Positions 27,089-36,201 are shown, numbered from the stretch's first letter. The stretch: DNA of 43,710 nucleotides from an uncultured Lachnospiraceae bacterium (GCA_947577185.1 CANPUE010000019.1:1-43710); one strand, 5' to 3'. Made by a program: numbers and translations. Notes: a model not told the origin generated them from the letters alone.

Positions 27089-28108
27089 TTAAAACCGTAT
27101 CATTTCCCGGGTGATCTCCGACAGGTCTGCCGCACCGCACATTGACATTGCATCCTTCAGCTCGCCCGCCAGTTTTTCGATGTAGATCTTCACGCCGTTT
27201 TCTCCTGCCCCATAAAGCGCCGTGACAAACGGCCGACAGATCAATACGCCGTCTGCGCCCATTGCCAGCGCCTTAAAGATATCCGTACCGCTTCGGATCC
27301 CGCCGTCCACCAAAATCTTCATCGGACTGTCCGCCAAAGCATCCGCAATCTCAGGCAATACCTCCGCCGTTGCCGGACACTGATCCAGAACACGGCCCCC
27401 GTGATTGCTGACAACGATCGCCGCGGCACCGGCTTCCTGTGCTTTCAGGGCCCCTTTAACCGTCATAATGCCCTTTACGATAAAGGGCACTTCTGCCATC
27501 TGCACAATCTCCCGCAGCTGTGCAACGCTTTTGCTTCCTGCCGGCGGTATCCTGTCTTTCAAAAAAGGCAGTCCTGCCGCGTCGACATCCATCGCCAGTG
27601 CGAAACAGCCGGCCTTTTTGCAAAGCGTCATTTTCTCCCGGATCGTTTCCAGATCCCATGGTTTGATGGTGGGGATTCCCTGCCCTTCCACTTCCGCAAT
27701 CGCCTTCGCCGCCTGTATCACCACATCCGGATTGGTGCCGTCTCCCGTAAAGGCCGCGATGCCGCTTTCCACACAGGCGCGCAGCATACTGTCATTATAG
27801 GACAGATCGTTATACTTCTCACTATAATGCAGATTGACCGCCCCCACAGGGCCTGCAAAAAAGGGATAGCGGAATGTCCGCCCAAACAGCGTAAGTGATG
27901 TATCCGGCACTGCATTTTCACAGAGGGTGTCCATGTTCACTCTGATCTCCTGCCACTTTTCATAATTTCTGACAGCAGTGTCACCTGTTCCTTTTGCCCC
28001 CGGTCCCGGGATCTGGTTCCTGCATGCCCTGCCGTTACATACCTGACACGCCTTGCAATAACTGCCGATCGTATCTTTTGCATTTTCCAAAACATCCTGA
28101 TAATTCAT
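27089..28108 (-). CDS. FMN-dependent alpha-hydroxy-acid oxidase family protein
   Basis: This 339-residue TIM-barrel enzyme has the FMN family signatures: IVKGIMTVKGALKAQEAG, the active-site SNHGGRVLDQ, and MKILVDGGIRSGTDIFKALAMGAD. An N-terminal Cys-rich segment (YCKACQVCNGRACRNQIPGP) is characteristic of clostridial members. Related enzymes oxidise lactate or glycolate; IDI-2 is a distant relative. Substrate not determined. Confidence 0.87.
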   Translation of the reverse strand: MNYQDVLENAKDTIGSYCKACQVCNGRACRNQIPGPGAKGTGDTAVRNYEKWQEIRVNMDTLCENAVPDTSLTLFGRTFRYPFFAGPVGAVNLHYSEKYNDLSYNDSMLRACVESGIAAFTGDGTNPDVVIQAAKAIAEVEGQGIPTIKPWDLETIREKMTLCKKAGCFALAMDVDAAGLPFLKDRIPPAGSKSVAQLREIVQMAEVPFIVKGIMTVKGALKAQEAGAAAIVVSNHGGRVLDQCPATAEVLPEIADALADSPMKILVDGGIRSGTDIFKALAMGADGVLICRPFVTALYGAGENGVKIYIEKLAGELKDAMSMCGAADLSEITREMIRF

Positions 28109-28182
28109 CTTTTTGCCCTCTCTGCTTTCTTCTCTATGCTAAAAGATTACAGGATTTTACAGGCAACGTCAACAGCCGGCCT

Positions 28183-28914
28183 TTACTTTCCGCAGTAGGC
28201 TCTGATCGCCGAAGCCGCAAACTCCGCCGTGCCCGTTCCGCCTGCATTGTCAATATTTTCCGTAAATTCTCTGCTTCCAACATACATCTGCCCGAGGCTG
28301 AACAGAATCTCGTCAGAGCACTGATAAAAATTCTGTGTGATGAAATCCTGTAATTTCTTCACCTGGCTCTGTGCCCTGGCTGACTCCGCGCACGCATCCT
28401 CCTTTATTTTTCCAAACTCTGCAAAAATCTGCATACACTGTTCCATCAAATGCTTCTCATCCTCTCCGCTCCTTCCTTTCGCTTTTTGCTCAGATTCCCT
28501 GTATTGGTCCGTCTTACCCCACTGTTCCCTGGCCTGTCTTGCATACTCATCCATTTTTTCTGTGTCAAATACTGAAAAATCCATTGTTTTTCCTCCTGTC
28601 AATTGAATTTCACGGGCATAGGCAATCAGGTTCTCCAGATGTTCCTTTTTCATCGTGAGTAATGTGATCTGCTGTTCCAACGCCTTCTTTTTATCAAAAT
28701 CCGGCCGGGACAACATCTCCCTGATGTCCTTTAGAGGAAACTCCAGTTCCTTAAACAATAAGATCTGCTGTAACTTCTCTAAGGCCGCATCGTCATACAG
28801 CCTGTAACCGGCCTGCGTATAATCCGCAGGATTCAGCAGTCCGATCCTGTCATAGTATTGCAGTGTGCGTATACTCACACCGCTCAGCTTACTCACTTCA
28901 TTTACCGTCATCAT
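28183..28914 (-). CDS. MerR-family regulator with TipAS domain
   Basis: This 243-residue protein begins with a MerR winged helix (VNEVSKLSGVSIRTLQYYDR) and a coiled coil (residues about 75-105), followed by a TipAS-like domain (residues about 120-240; MDEYARQAREQWG, and the helix pattern to the end). TipA proteins bind thiopeptides and other peptide drugs and activate their own promoter. Its own promoter has the 19-bp spacer typical of MerR control. Confidence 0.87.
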   Translation of the reverse strand: MMTVNEVSKLSGVSIRTLQYYDRIGLLNPADYTQAGYRLYDDAALEKLQQILLFKELEFPLKDIREMLSRPDFDKKKALEQQITLLTMKKEHLENLIAYAREIQLTGGKTMDFSVFDTEKMDEYARQAREQWGKTDQYRESEQKAKGRSGEDEKHLMEQCMQIFAEFGKIKEDACAESARAQSQVKKLQDFITQNFYQCSDEILFSLGQMYVGSREFTENIDNAGGTGTAEFAASAIRAYCGK

Positions 28915-28940
28915 TGTAATTTCCTCCTCCGTGTAAGGAT

Positions 28941-28971
28941 ATCATAAACTATTACGTTACGTAGGAGTCAA
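28941..28971 (-). promoter_or_regulatory. MerR-type autoregulated promoter, 19-bp spacer
   Basis: Minus strand TTGACT (28966-28971), 19 bases, TATGAT (28941-28946). The spacer is centred on a TACGTAACGTA palindrome. The long spacer is the hallmark of promoters twisted into shape by MerR proteins. Confidence 0.8.
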
Positions 28972-29062
28972 CAGGAAATTTTCTGACTTTATGGTGCCTC
29001 AGAAATTCTGATGACACAGATTTTCCCTTTTAACTGAATGCGCCGGGGACGGACAGACATAC

Positions 29063-29824
29063 TTACCATCCCAGTTCCAACAGCCAGCTATTTAACAGTC
29101 TCTCCCTGTCCTTCTCTTTGATCCCTGAGTCTTCAGGGCTTATATACTCACCCTTAATGTTACCGTCCACAATATACAACACTCTGGAGCACTTTGCGGC
29201 TACCTTCGCATCATGGGTTACCATCATAATCGTTGTTCCCTCTTCGTTTAACTTTACCAGTTCCTCCATTACCTCATTTGACGCCGTTCTGTTCAAAGCT
29301 CCCGTAGGCTCGTCCGCAAATAAGACCCTGGGCCTGTTAATCATACTCCTGCAGATGCAGGCTCTCTGAAGCTGCCCTCCCGAGACTTCGTTGATATCGT
29401 TATCGGCAATGTCAATAATACCCAGCTTACGCATTAAGTCCTGTCCACGTCTGGCCGTTTCCTTACGCGTTTCGGTATTCTTATCAGATTGTACCGCGGG
29501 AAGAATAATATTGTCGAGAACGGTCAGATTTTTTAGCATATACATCTGCTGAAAGATAAAGCCCATTTCATCAAGACGTAAGTCTGCAAGCTCCTTTTCC
29601 CCCATTTTTGCAATGTTCTTTCCACAGAATTTTGCTTCGCCTGCGGTAATGGAATCCATGCCTGAAACGGCATACAGGAGCGTTGATTTACCGGAACCAG
29701 ACGGACCCATAACGGCTACCATTTCGCCTTCAGAAACGGTAAAGTTTACATTTTTCAAAACGTTGTTCTGGCGTTTGTTTACGATATATGTTTTGCAGAG
29801 GTTTGTTACTTCTAAAATATTCAT
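29063..29824 (-). CDS. ABC transporter ATP-binding protein (MacB/BceA type)
   Basis: This 253-residue ATPase has Walker A GPSGSGKSTLL, Q-loop FIFQQMY, signature VSGGQLQRA and Walker B VLFADEP. It is of the LolD/MacB/BceA class that partners FtsX-type permeases. I choose ATG 29824 over the open frame to 29875, because the extra residues come from the tandem repeat ahead of the gene. It follows its permease by 64 bases. Confidence 0.9.
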   Translation of the reverse strand: MNILEVTNLCKTYIVNKRQNNVLKNVNFTVSEGEMVAVMGPSGSGKSTLLYAVSGMDSITAGEAKFCGKNIAKMGEKELADLRLDEMGFIFQQMYMLKNLTVLDNIILPAVQSDKNTETRKETARRGQDLMRKLGIIDIADNDINEVSGGQLQRACICRSMINRPRVLFADEPTGALNRTASNEVMEELVKLNEEGTTIMMVTHDAKVAAKCSRVLYIVDGNIKGEYISPEDSGIKEKDRERLLNSWLLELGW

Positions 29825-29850
29825 AATAGTTTCCTTTCTTATTTCATTTA

Positions 29851-29878
29851 CTATTTTCCATTTACCATTTTCCATTTT
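29851..29878. repeat. Two tandem 14-base units before the ABC ATPase gene
   Basis: The units acTATTTTCCATTT and acCATTTTCCATTT stand in direct tandem between permease and ATPase genes, with a third partial unit. They have no evident function. Confidence 0.6.
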
Positions 29879-29888
29879 TATTCCATTC

Positions 29889-32270
29889 TTATTCGATGTT
29901 CGCGGCGTCGGAGGACTTGATTTTTCTGGTGTAAAGCGAGGTCAGGAATGCGCTCACGGTTGTTGTAACAAGAATGATAACAGGGAAGATCAGATACATT
30001 TCAACAGGATTGATTACATAGTCAACGGCAAGCTCCATACCCATCATTTTAAAGATCGGGTCAATACAAAGGTGCGTAAGCGGCATTGCGAAAATTTCGC
30101 CGATCATTACGGTAATCATTCCTACAAATAAAAACCTTAAAGCGTGGTACGCATAGATTTTTCCGTTTCGTGTGCCTACGGCTTTCATAAGTGCAATTTC
30201 ACTCTGCTCCTTCGCGATAAAAGAACGCTCCATCAGTACGGTTATGAATGCGGCCAACAGGATTGACAGAACAACTACAAAGGATTTTACCACGTCAAGA
30301 GTTTCCGTAATGCCGAGCATATCTGCTACTGCTTCGGCACAGGTTCTTATATTTTCATAATCGGGAAAAATCCTCCGAATCTCTTCCATTCTCCGTCCGA
30401 TTTCCCTGCTGTCAGGATGATCCGTAAAAACCATCTGCGTATCAATACCGCCTGCTGCCTGAACGTAATCTATATACGCATCACTGTGAAGCCTGATACC
30501 GCTGCCCTGTTGATTCATTGACTGGAAAAACGCCGAAATAATATATTCCTTATCTCCGTCAATGGTTTTAATCGTAACGGTATCACCAATATCTGCGTCC
30601 AGATTATCCGCAGCAATTCGAGTGATTGCAATTTCATCGGTATTGCGCGGCACTATTCCGTCTGTGTATTCGTACCTATCCATTGTGGTTCCTGTGCCCT
30701 GATAGATACTGATATTGCTCTCGTTTTCTCCGAAAGATACGGGCAGGGTAAACATCATTTCCTGATAGCATTTTGCAGGAATACCATTTTCCGCAAGAAT
30801 CCGTTTTATTTTATCAAGATGCTTTTCCAGCCTTTCGCGTCCGTCTTCCAGCATGCATTCCGAAATGATTGTATTGTCCAGATAGATATCGCAGTCTGCC
30901 CATCCAAATGCCGTGGCAAGGCTGCCGCTGTTCATCGTAGAAACAGTTGCCGAAAGCATAAGCAAAAGAGCAAGGCAGAGGAAAAATGTAAGCGTGATAA
31001 TGCTGTAATGCCTGGGGCTGCTTACAATATCATTCAGTGCAAGGAAAGGCGTTACAGGAAGCCTGGATTTCCCTAAACCCATAAGGCTCTTTTTGCGGAA
31101 GCGTTCGCCTGTCTGACCGTTTCTGATCGCGTCAATGGGCGTCAATTTCTTAACCTTGCCTGTACAGCCATAGCAGAACAGCAAAATGACTGCGATAACA
31201 AGAACGGCACAAAGAATGTTTACCAAAATCGGACTCTGATTTCCGATAATAATTGTCTGCGAGGAAACGTCCATAATCATTTTCCCGAAGGGAAAGCTAA
31301 GGGCAAGACCAACAGCCGCACCAATGATGGAAAGCCCCATATATTTCACAAGGTATAAACTCCGGATTTTAAAATTGCCGATACCAATCGCTTTCATGAC
31401 ACCAATTTCACGAAATTCCTCAGAGAGTGTGAAAGAAATGGTAAAACGCAAAACCACAAATGCTATTATAATAAGAATCATGCTCACCACGAGCATAACA
31501 CCTGCCACTATCATATCAAAAACATAACAGAATTTCATAAAGGCTCTATCCATTGTGATAACGCTGCTGTCTACAAGCGGTTTTATCTGGGGCAGAATCT
31601 GGGGCAGAGCCGTTTCCATATCGGAAGAATATAGATAGACAAGCGTACCGCCGTAATATTCCTCCACATTTTCTGCGGAAAGGAAATAGTTAAAATCCTC
31701 CTCACTTATGATATAACGGGTAATTGATATCTGCTTTGAGCCGAAAAGCGCATCCTTTATTTTATCCGCAAGAACAAGTTCACGGCTCACACCGTTTACT
31801 TCTATGGTAAGCTTATCGCCCACATTAACACCGAGCGCATCTGCCTCACCCTCCGTCATATAAAATTCGCCTCTCCTGACTGTTTCAAGAATACTGCCAT
31901 CGGAAAGAAAATAATTCATAAAAATGTCGCTCTGAAGCAGATTCGTACCGCCCTCGATCACGATATCCCCGTCCTCATAGATAAAATTATCGGACGATAA
32001 AAACAATACGGTTTCCGTTGCATAACTCTCTACCGCACTTGCCAGTCTTAGCGTTTTCCCAATGTCAACGGTAAGATTTTTATTCATGGCAACCACTAAA
32101 TAATCAGGCACATCCGCCATTTCAAAATAACTGTCCAGTGCCGTGGTAACATTGATAATGTTATTTACACTTGACGATACAAACATTGTGGCAAGAATCA
32201 TAAACAATAGAAGAATCATATTCATTGCCCTTTTTCGTTTTAAATCTTTTTTCAGTATATTCAGATACAT
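29889..32270 (-). CDS. FtsX-type ABC transporter permease
   Basis: This is a large permease (about 793 residues from ATG 32270) with one N-terminal helix, a large outer domain, an FtsX three-helix block (about residues 255-385), a second helix, a second outer domain and a second FtsX block near the C-terminus. This duplicated layout is that of MacB/BceB-like and LolE-like proteins that act on peptides or lipoproteins rather than classical import. Together with the adjacent ATPase and two-component system it suggests antimicrobial peptide sensing or removal; that is inference. Confidence 0.87.
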   Translation of the reverse strand: MYLNILKKDLKRKRAMNMILLLFMILATMFVSSSVNNIINVTTALDSYFEMADVPDYLVVAMNKNLTVDIGKTLRLASAVESYATETVLFLSSDNFIYEDGDIVIEGGTNLLQSDIFMNYFLSDGSILETVRRGEFYMTEGEADALGVNVGDKLTIEVNGVSRELVLADKIKDALFGSKQISITRYIISEEDFNYFLSAENVEEYYGGTLVYLYSSDMETALPQILPQIKPLVDSSVITMDRAFMKFCYVFDMIVAGVMLVVSMILIIIAFVVLRFTISFTLSEEFREIGVMKAIGIGNFKIRSLYLVKYMGLSIIGAAVGLALSFPFGKMIMDVSSQTIIIGNQSPILVNILCAVLVIAVILLFCYGCTGKVKKLTPIDAIRNGQTGERFRKKSLMGLGKSRLPVTPFLALNDIVSSPRHYSIITLTFFLCLALLLMLSATVSTMNSGSLATAFGWADCDIYLDNTIISECMLEDGRERLEKHLDKIKRILAENGIPAKCYQEMMFTLPVSFGENESNISIYQGTGTTMDRYEYTDGIVPRNTDEIAITRIAADNLDADIGDTVTIKTIDGDKEYIISAFFQSMNQQGSGIRLHSDAYIDYVQAAGGIDTQMVFTDHPDSREIGRRMEEIRRIFPDYENIRTCAEAVADMLGITETLDVVKSFVVVLSILLAAFITVLMERSFIAKEQSEIALMKAVGTRNGKIYAYHALRFLFVGMITVMIGEIFAMPLTHLCIDPIFKMMGMELAVDYVINPVEMYLIFPVIILVTTTVSAFLTSLYTRKIKSSDAANIE

Positions 32271-32342
32271 TTTTACTCCTTTCTCCTGCATCGCTTCTAC
32301 AGATTGATTTTACAAGAGAAATTATGAAATAATCCTTAAATA

Positions 32343-32377
32343 CAAAACTTCAGAGTCACTGAATATAACTCTGAAGT
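32343..32377 (-). terminator. Hairpin between kinase and permease genes
   Basis: A ten-base stem (ACTTCAGAGT/ACTCTGAAGT; 32347-32356 with 32368-32377) is followed on the minus strand by TTTTG. It lies between the kinase stop and the permease start, so it probably ends or reduces the regulator transcript. The T run is short. Confidence 0.65.
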
Positions 32378-32399
32378 CTTCATGCCTGTTATGCTTTTC

Positions 32400-33635
32400 T
32401 TAACATTTCCTGACGACTATCGTCACACAAAAAACAGCTTCCTTCATCCCGGCAAAGATTTCACCATCCATTTTACGCATCAGTGTCTGGCAGATATAAA
32501 GCCCCAGACCGTTTCCTTTCATACCGGTACTATTGCTTCCACGATAAAAGGAATCGAACAGATTGGGAAGTTCCTCTTTTTTCAGACTGCACCCCGAGTT
32601 CTCGATCTGGATTAATATACAGTCCTCTTCCTCTCCGAACGAAATGCGGATACGCTTACCATCACCATATTTTATGGCATTTTCCATGACGTTTTGCAGA
32701 ACCTCGACCATACGGTTCTTATCCCCTCTGACAAGACATTCTGGAATTTCATCCATCTCAAATTCCGTATGAATGACAGACAACTTATCCTTATAATAAC
32801 TTTCTGTACCTTTCATAACCTCTGAAAGGTAATACTCTCCCATACACACTTCCAAATTCAGAAAATCTTCTCTGGAGGCCGTTACAATTTCATTCACGTA
32901 CCCCTTTATTTCTTTCACATTCCTTGCAATGCCCTGCAAAGCTTCGTCCTTTCTCTCCTGTGTGTCATACAAATCCTCCGACAACGCTTTCGAATACAAT
33001 TCAATGGAAGAAAGCGGCGTTTTAATATCATGGGACAAAGAAAGAATCAATGTTTTCCGCTCCTTTTGAAATGCGAGTTCTTTCTCTTTTGTTTCCTCCA
33101 ACTTTTCGCGAAGCATGTCCATTCCCCACAGAAAACGCCCAAACAGCTTGCTTTTTTCTTCTTTTACAGGCATGGACAAATTGCCTTTGGCCAGCTCATA
33201 AGATAAATTACTCATATCATGAAAAGGCTTTAAGACTTTTTGATACGCATACACGAGGACAATATTTGTCACAATCATCATGCCAGACAACGAGATATTG
33301 ATGTACAAAGGTAATCGCGGACTTCTTTTCTCTGCATATTCTATCCGATACAGCTGACCGGCTATTTCTTCCACTAAATAATCATTATCGCAGGTTTCCC
33401 CGGCAGCAAACTCTCTGATTCCTGCTATCGTCTCATACCCATCGAAACGCATTGCTTCTATTTCGGAAGCCTCCAGTTTTTGTTCTTCTATTTCTTTTAT
33501 CACACGCCTTGCTTCCACAAGGTATAATCTTCCGCTGCTATTATTATTTTGATAAAAATACAGTCTGTTAGCCAATAATATAAGCAATATCTCAACAATG
33601 ACAATCCAAAGTGCAAAAATTTTAAACTTACTCAA
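32400..33635 (-). CDS. Sensor histidine kinase
   Basis: This 411-residue kinase has two membrane helices (about residues 6-25 and 112-133) around an outer sensor of about 85 residues, a HAMP-like segment, a phosphoacceptor H-box (LSLSHDIKTPLSS), N-box (NVMENAIKYGDG) and G-box (GNGLGLYICQ). It overlaps the response regulator gene by eight bases and lies upstream of the ABC genes, indicating it controls them. Confidence 0.92.
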   Translation of the reverse strand: MSKFKIFALWIVIVEILLILLANRLYFYQNNNSSGRLYLVEARRVIKEIEEQKLEASEIEAMRFDGYETIAGIREFAAGETCDNDYLVEEIAGQLYRIEYAEKRSPRLPLYINISLSGMMIVTNIVLVYAYQKVLKPFHDMSNLSYELAKGNLSMPVKEEKSKLFGRFLWGMDMLREKLEETKEKELAFQKERKTLILSLSHDIKTPLSSIELYSKALSEDLYDTQERKDEALQGIARNVKEIKGYVNEIVTASREDFLNLEVCMGEYYLSEVMKGTESYYKDKLSVIHTEFEMDEIPECLVRGDKNRMVEVLQNVMENAIKYGDGKRIRISFGEEEDCILIQIENSGCSLKKEELPNLFDSFYRGSNSTGMKGNGLGLYICQTLMRKMDGEIFAGMKEAVFCVTIVVRKC

Positions 33636-34290
33636 ACCGATACCCTACTCCCCACTCTGTAATAATATGCCTGGGCTTTTTGGGGTCTTCTTCTATTTTT
33701 TCCCTGAGCCGCTTAATATGTACCGTCAGTGTCTGAATCTCCGAATCACTGTCACTCCCCCAGACGGTATTGAACAAATACTCCTTCTTCATCGTTACAT
33801 TCTTATTCTCGATCAGCAGCTTTAACAGTTCAAACTCCTTTTCGGTAACTTCTTTTTTCTGCCCATCTACATAGATTGACTGCTGCACAGTATTCAATCG
33901 GATATTCCCTTCTACCATCTCCGCCTGACCATATTTTCTTTTAAAAATGCCTTTAATCTTGGCCATTAAAATATCTACATCATAAGGTTTCTCAATGTAA
34001 TCATCTGCACCAAGATTTAAGCCTTTTAATTTATCATTCTTTTCCACCTTGGCACTGGCAATTAAAATATGGGTATTGGAAGTCTCCCTGATCTTAGAAC
34101 AAACCGCAAATCCATCCATTCCGGGAAGCATAATATCCAACACAATCACTTTGGCCCCATATTTTTCATACAATTCCAAAGCTTTCTCACCGGTACGGGC
34201 TGCACTGACCGTGTAATTCTCTTTCCGCAAAAAATCACACAGCAAAAGACCTATTTCTTTGTTATCTTCTACAATCAATATATCCAGCAT
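33628..34290 (-). CDS. OmpR-family response regulator
   Basis: This 220-residue regulator has a receiver domain (VEDNKE acid pocket, Asp in VIVLDIMLPG, LGADDYIEKPYD) and an OmpR-type winged helix (residues about 125-220; VTEKEFELLKLLIENKN, VHIKRLREKI, HIITEWGVGYRFE). It is the first gene of the regulator unit, with its own promoter. Probable target: the permease/ATPase genes behind the kinase. Confidence 0.94.
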   Translation of the reverse strand: MLDILIVEDNKEIGLLLCDFLRKENYTVSAARTGEKALELYEKYGAKVIVLDIMLPGMDGFAVCSKIRETSNTHILIASAKVEKNDKLKGLNLGADDYIEKPYDVDILMAKIKGIFKRKYGQAEMVEGNIRLNTVQQSIYVDGQKKEVTEKEFELLKLLIENKNVTMKKEYLFNTVWGSDSDSEIQTLTVHIKRLREKIEEDPKKPRHIITEWGVGYRFE

Positions 34291-34353
34291 GTTTCTTTCC
34301 CTGCTTCCTTACTCTCCTGACACTTCAGGCGAGAATTCAAATTTTCGTTCTCC

Positions 34354-34381
34354 ATTATACCATATCATAACCCTGTATTAA
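34354..34381 (-). promoter_or_regulatory. Promoter of the two-component system
   Basis: Minus strand TTAATA (34376-34381), 16 bases, TATAAT (34354-34359) with an extended -10 (TGG). It lies about 65 bases before the regulator start. Confidence 0.65.
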
Positions 34382-34425
34382 TATTTGATTTTCATTAACA
34401 GGATTGATGCGATTGATGACTACAT

Positions 34426-34911
34426 TCATGTTCTGTCTGCCTCCTTCTTTTCATAAAAGGTTAATGTAAGTCTTTCGTTAACAACCTTTGTTTTGCCTGT
34501 TTGGCGATACCCCATTTTTTCATACAAATGACAGTTTTTAGACTCCTGTAAAATTGTGTCCAACTCCCAATTATCGTTTCCATGTATTTCTTCACACAGC
34601 CGGATTGCTTTCTGCGCAATGCCTTTCCCTTGAAATTCCGGCAGTATAAAGATCGGGGAAATTCTTTTGTTTTTTCCGTTTTCCTTTTTGTCAACAATAC
34701 GCACAGCTCCTGCTTTTTGCTGTCCGATACAAATAAAATAGTAAAATGTAAAGTCCTGTTTCAAGCGTGCTTCTACTTTTTCCATGTTTTCATTTGCAGG
34801 ACTGGTGTCAAAATCCTGATATTTCTCCAATAATTCTTTGAACGATTCGACCTGCATAGCGTGTAACTCTTTTGCATTGTCAATATTTGCTCTTAATAAT
34901 GTTACTTCCAT
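34426..34911 (-). CDS. GNAT acetyltransferase
   Basis: This 161-residue protein has the GNAT acetyl-CoA motif (ILPEFQGKGIAQKAI) and a conserved end (NCHLYEKMGYRQTG). Substrate unknown. It follows the second GNAT gene by 15 bases and belongs to the same transcript. Confidence 0.88.
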   Translation of the reverse strand: MEVTLLRANIDNAKELHAMQVESFKELLEKYQDFDTSPANENMEKVEARLKQDFTFYYFICIGQQKAGAVRIVDKKENGKNKRISPIFILPEFQGKGIAQKAIRLCEEIHGNDNWELDTILQESKNCHLYEKMGYRQTGKTKVVNERLTLTFYEKKEADRT

Positions 34912-34926
34912 ATCGTCCCTCCGCCT

Positions 34927-35430
34927 TCAATTGCAAATGCTTCTGAATTTTTCCAGTCGGTAATGCTGCTCCTCATCCAGTTCTTTTATTCCATTTTTAT
35001 ACTCATATCCCTTTTTCCGATAAAAATCTACCGCTGTAATAGATGACGGAATTTCTATTCTTTCTGCTCTTAAAAACAGTTCATCAGATTCAAGCGTATG
35101 AATAATATAACTGCCGATTCCCTGTCCATGAAAATCCGGCAGTACAAAAACAGTAAGTAAGATACTTTCCGTCAGACTTCCCCAAAAACCTGATATGGAA
35201 CCAACACCCACAATTTTATCTTCCTTCCAAAAGACATACACATGTGCGTATTCTGCCACACTTTTAAACCAATTCACATCATGCGTGGTCAAGAGTGCAT
35301 CCACAGCTTTCTCTCCATAGTCTTTCACATTGACTTCCCTGAAATTTCTATGAATCAGCCTGACAATTTCTTCTGCATCTTCTTCACGATAAGGCTTCGC
35401 AATAACCTCTGTTCCATTTGACAATTTCAT
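34927..35430 (-). CDS. GNAT acetyltransferase under attenuator-like leader
   Basis: This protein of about 167 residues has the GNAT core (VFVLPDFHGQGIGSYII) and the C-terminal VDFYRKKGYEY. I start at ATG 35430, with AGGAG at 35436-35440; the open frame reaches 35511 but would cover the terminator hairpin. It could modify a small molecule, perhaps an antibiotic, given the leader; the family alone does not show this. Confidence 0.87.
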   Translation of the reverse strand: MKLSNGTEVIAKPYREEDAEEIVRLIHRNFREVNVKDYGEKAVDALLTTHDVNWFKSVAEYAHVYVFWKEDKIVGVGSISGFWGSLTESILLTVFVLPDFHGQGIGSYIIHTLESDELFLRAERIEIPSSITAVDFYRKKGYEYKNGIKELDEEQHYRLEKFRSICN

Positions 35431-35448
35431 ATAAACTCCTTTCCAAAC

Positions 35449-35481
35449 AAAAAAGCACTCAACATACAATATGTCCAGTGC
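35449..35481 (-). terminator. Leader terminator (attenuator) before GNAT gene
   Basis: On the minus strand an imperfect 12-bp stem (GCACT...AGTGC; 35455-35481) with loop TTG is followed by six T (35449-35454). It lies only 9 bases before the GNAT ribosome binding site, so read-through is needed for expression. Confidence 0.75.
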
Positions 35482-35546
35482 ACTTCTAAAACCATCGACT
35501 ATTACAAGCATTCTATGATAATTACAACTTACACCTGCCGATTTAT

Positions 35547-35585
35547 ATGCACAGACATATCAGACCTACCTGCGTAACTGTGCAT
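35547..35585 (-). promoter_or_regulatory. Leader hairpin upstream of attenuator
   Basis: A perfect eight-base stem (ATGCACAG/CTGTGCAT). Its 5' arm TGCAC can also pair with GTGCA at the base of the terminator, offering a mutually exclusive fold. Confidence 0.6.
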
Positions 35586-35606
35586 CCAATCGAAACACAA
35601 TTACTT

Positions 35607-35669
35607 CTAAGTACGTCCGTAATACATGTACATATCATTCATTGTAAAATGTAAGTTCTGCATTTCCAT
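35607..35669 (-). CDS. 20-codon leader ORF
   Basis: ATG at 35669 (or the in-frame ATG at 35663, better spaced) follows AGGAG at 35673-35677 and opens a 20-codon frame, MEMQNLHFTMNDMYMYYGRT, ending in TAG. It lies directly behind a strong promoter and ahead of the leader hairpins. This resembles the regulatory peptides of drug-inducible attenuators. Translation is not proven. Confidence 0.55.
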   Translation of the reverse strand: MEMQNLHFTMNDMYMYYGRT

Positions 35670-35690
35670 GTTCTCCTAAACTTTTTTAAG

Positions 35691-35719
35691 AACTTACCAT
35701 AATTCTGTTTATATGTCAA
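35691..35719 (-). promoter_or_regulatory. Promoter of the GNAT leader transcript
   Basis: Minus strand TTGACA (35714-35719), 17 bases, TAAGTT (35691-35696) with TGG extension. The expected start near 35684 leaves about 250 bases of leader before the GNAT gene. Confidence 0.78.
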
Positions 35720-35766
35720 GAAATATTTGTGAAATGGGAGGAATTTGTGTATGATTGGTTTTCTTC

Positions 35767-36201
35767 TTATGCCCTTGCATCAAAGCCGCCCTGAACTTCC
35801 ATCCCGGCAATGCCGGAATTTATCTCCTGCCTTGCCGCATGGTACGCATCATAGTAGGCAGCCTTCAAAGCCCCGTGTACCTGCGTCTCCGCCTTCGACT
35901 CCTTCTCATGCCAGCCCACGCCCGCCGTGTAGGTCAGTATCTCGTCACCGTTCCCGTCATACACATGGACGGCGGAACCCGTACCTTCCGACTGGAACTT
36001 GGCTTCATACGGCTCCCCGAACAGGAGGCGCAGGGCAAGGAACTTATTTCCCATATAGACGTTCTGCGCCGCATCCTCCCTGGCGTATTCGATTATCTTC
36101 TCCCGGAGGGAATCAGACAGCTTCCATTCCTTCTTGGATGATTTCTTCCCTGCCACAATGCTGTTCGCTTGATGGCTTTTTTCTATTCCTGTAATATCCA
36201 T
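35767..36201 (-). CDS. Unknown accessory protein, 144 residues
   Basis: I do not recognise a characterised family. The product has no signal peptide or membrane helix. A basic linker (GKKSSKKEW) precedes a helical part (SDSLREKIIEYAREDAAQNVYMGNKFLALR), then VHVYDGNGDEILTYTAGVGW and an Ala/Tyr-rich helix. It starts two bases after the 312-residue protein gene, so the two are translationally linked. It is the last gene of the operon headed by the LytTR/GHKL system. Confidence 0.7.
   Translation of the reverse strand: MDITGIEKSHQANSIVAGKKSSKKEWKLSDSLREKIIEYAREDAAQNVYMGNKFLALRLLFGEPYEAKFQSEGTGSAVHVYDGNGDEILTYTAGVGWHEKESKAETQVHGALKAAYYDAYHAARQEINSGIAGMEVQGGFDARA

Noticed and set aside
35745..36194. 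Plus-strand ORF of 149 codons opposite the 144-residue protein gene
   Set aside because: Pro/Ser/His/Arg-rich shadow of the minus-strand gene, which has a ribosome binding context and two-base spacing to its neighbour.
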